This document shows positions 6,207 through 6,223 of a DNA stretch of 6,223 nucleotides, one piece after another; positions within the stretch are counted from its first letter, which is position 1; every line of letters begins with the position of its first letter. This stretch comes from Clostridia bacterium. GTDB taxonomy: Bacteria > Bacillota > Clostridia > Christensenellales > Pumilibacteraceae. The position numbers and the translations under genes were made by a program. The notes under the pieces were generated by a model, which saw nothing but the letters and a program-made list of their open reading frames with translations, searched no databases and was not told where the DNA came from. Location of the stretch: NCBI GenBank assembly GCA_900762945.1, contig CAAFIN010000347.1, forward strand, positions 1 to 6,223, given 5' to 3'.

Positions 6207-6223
6207 AATTTCGTGCTCCTTGA

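Noticed and set aside
1..6223. CRISPR array, tRNA, rRNA, insertion sequence or phage genes
   Set aside because: No regularly spaced repeats, tRNA-like cloverleaf, transposase-like or phage-like protein was seen on either strand.

Overview
The window holds an ordinary lysine/peptidoglycan precursor operon, asd-dapA-dapB, on the + strand (125-2829). It converges with two genes on the - strand: a large polytopic membrane protein of the M28 metallopeptidase family (3059-5707) and a small protein of unknown function (5892-6206). Every gene has a purine-rich AGGAG/GGAGG-type Shine-Dalgarno sequence. The gene order, the DapA and DapB sequence types and a sigma-A-like promoter with an extended -10 point to a low-to-mid GC Gram-positive bacterium, most likely an uncultured clostridial (Firmicutes/Bacillota) lineage. 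The frequent GCG, CGC and GAC codons fit a GC-richer member of that group. The lineage is inferred; no marker gene here fixes it.

Layout: 1-124 is a structured leader with an intrinsic-terminator-like hairpin followed by two small hairpins. Positions 125-2829 carry the three biosynthetic genes, tightly spaced (12 bp, then 68 bp). Positions 2830-3058 are a non-coding convergent gap with a strong bidirectional terminator and a separate imperfect stem-loop that looks like a dispersed repeat. Positions 3059-5707 are the M28-like membrane protein. Positions 5708-5891 hold its promoter and a 5' UTR hairpin. Positions 5892-6206 encode the small protein.

Function: Asd makes L-aspartate-4-semialdehyde, DapA condenses it with pyruvate, and DapB reduces the product to tetrahydrodipicolinate. 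The operon thus covers three consecutive steps from aspartyl phosphate toward meso-diaminopimelate and lysine. Aspartokinase and the later dap/lysA genes are not in this window. The DapA residues matching the E. coli lysine feedback site are mostly replaced, so control may lie in the leader or at aspartokinase.

The most unusual gene is the M28-like protein. Its fold motifs are recognisable, but two of the five expected metal ligands (the bridging Asp and the last His) are replaced by Ser186 and Phe323. It may be a non-catalytic membrane-anchored pseudopeptidase. I do not see a clear new multi-gene system here.
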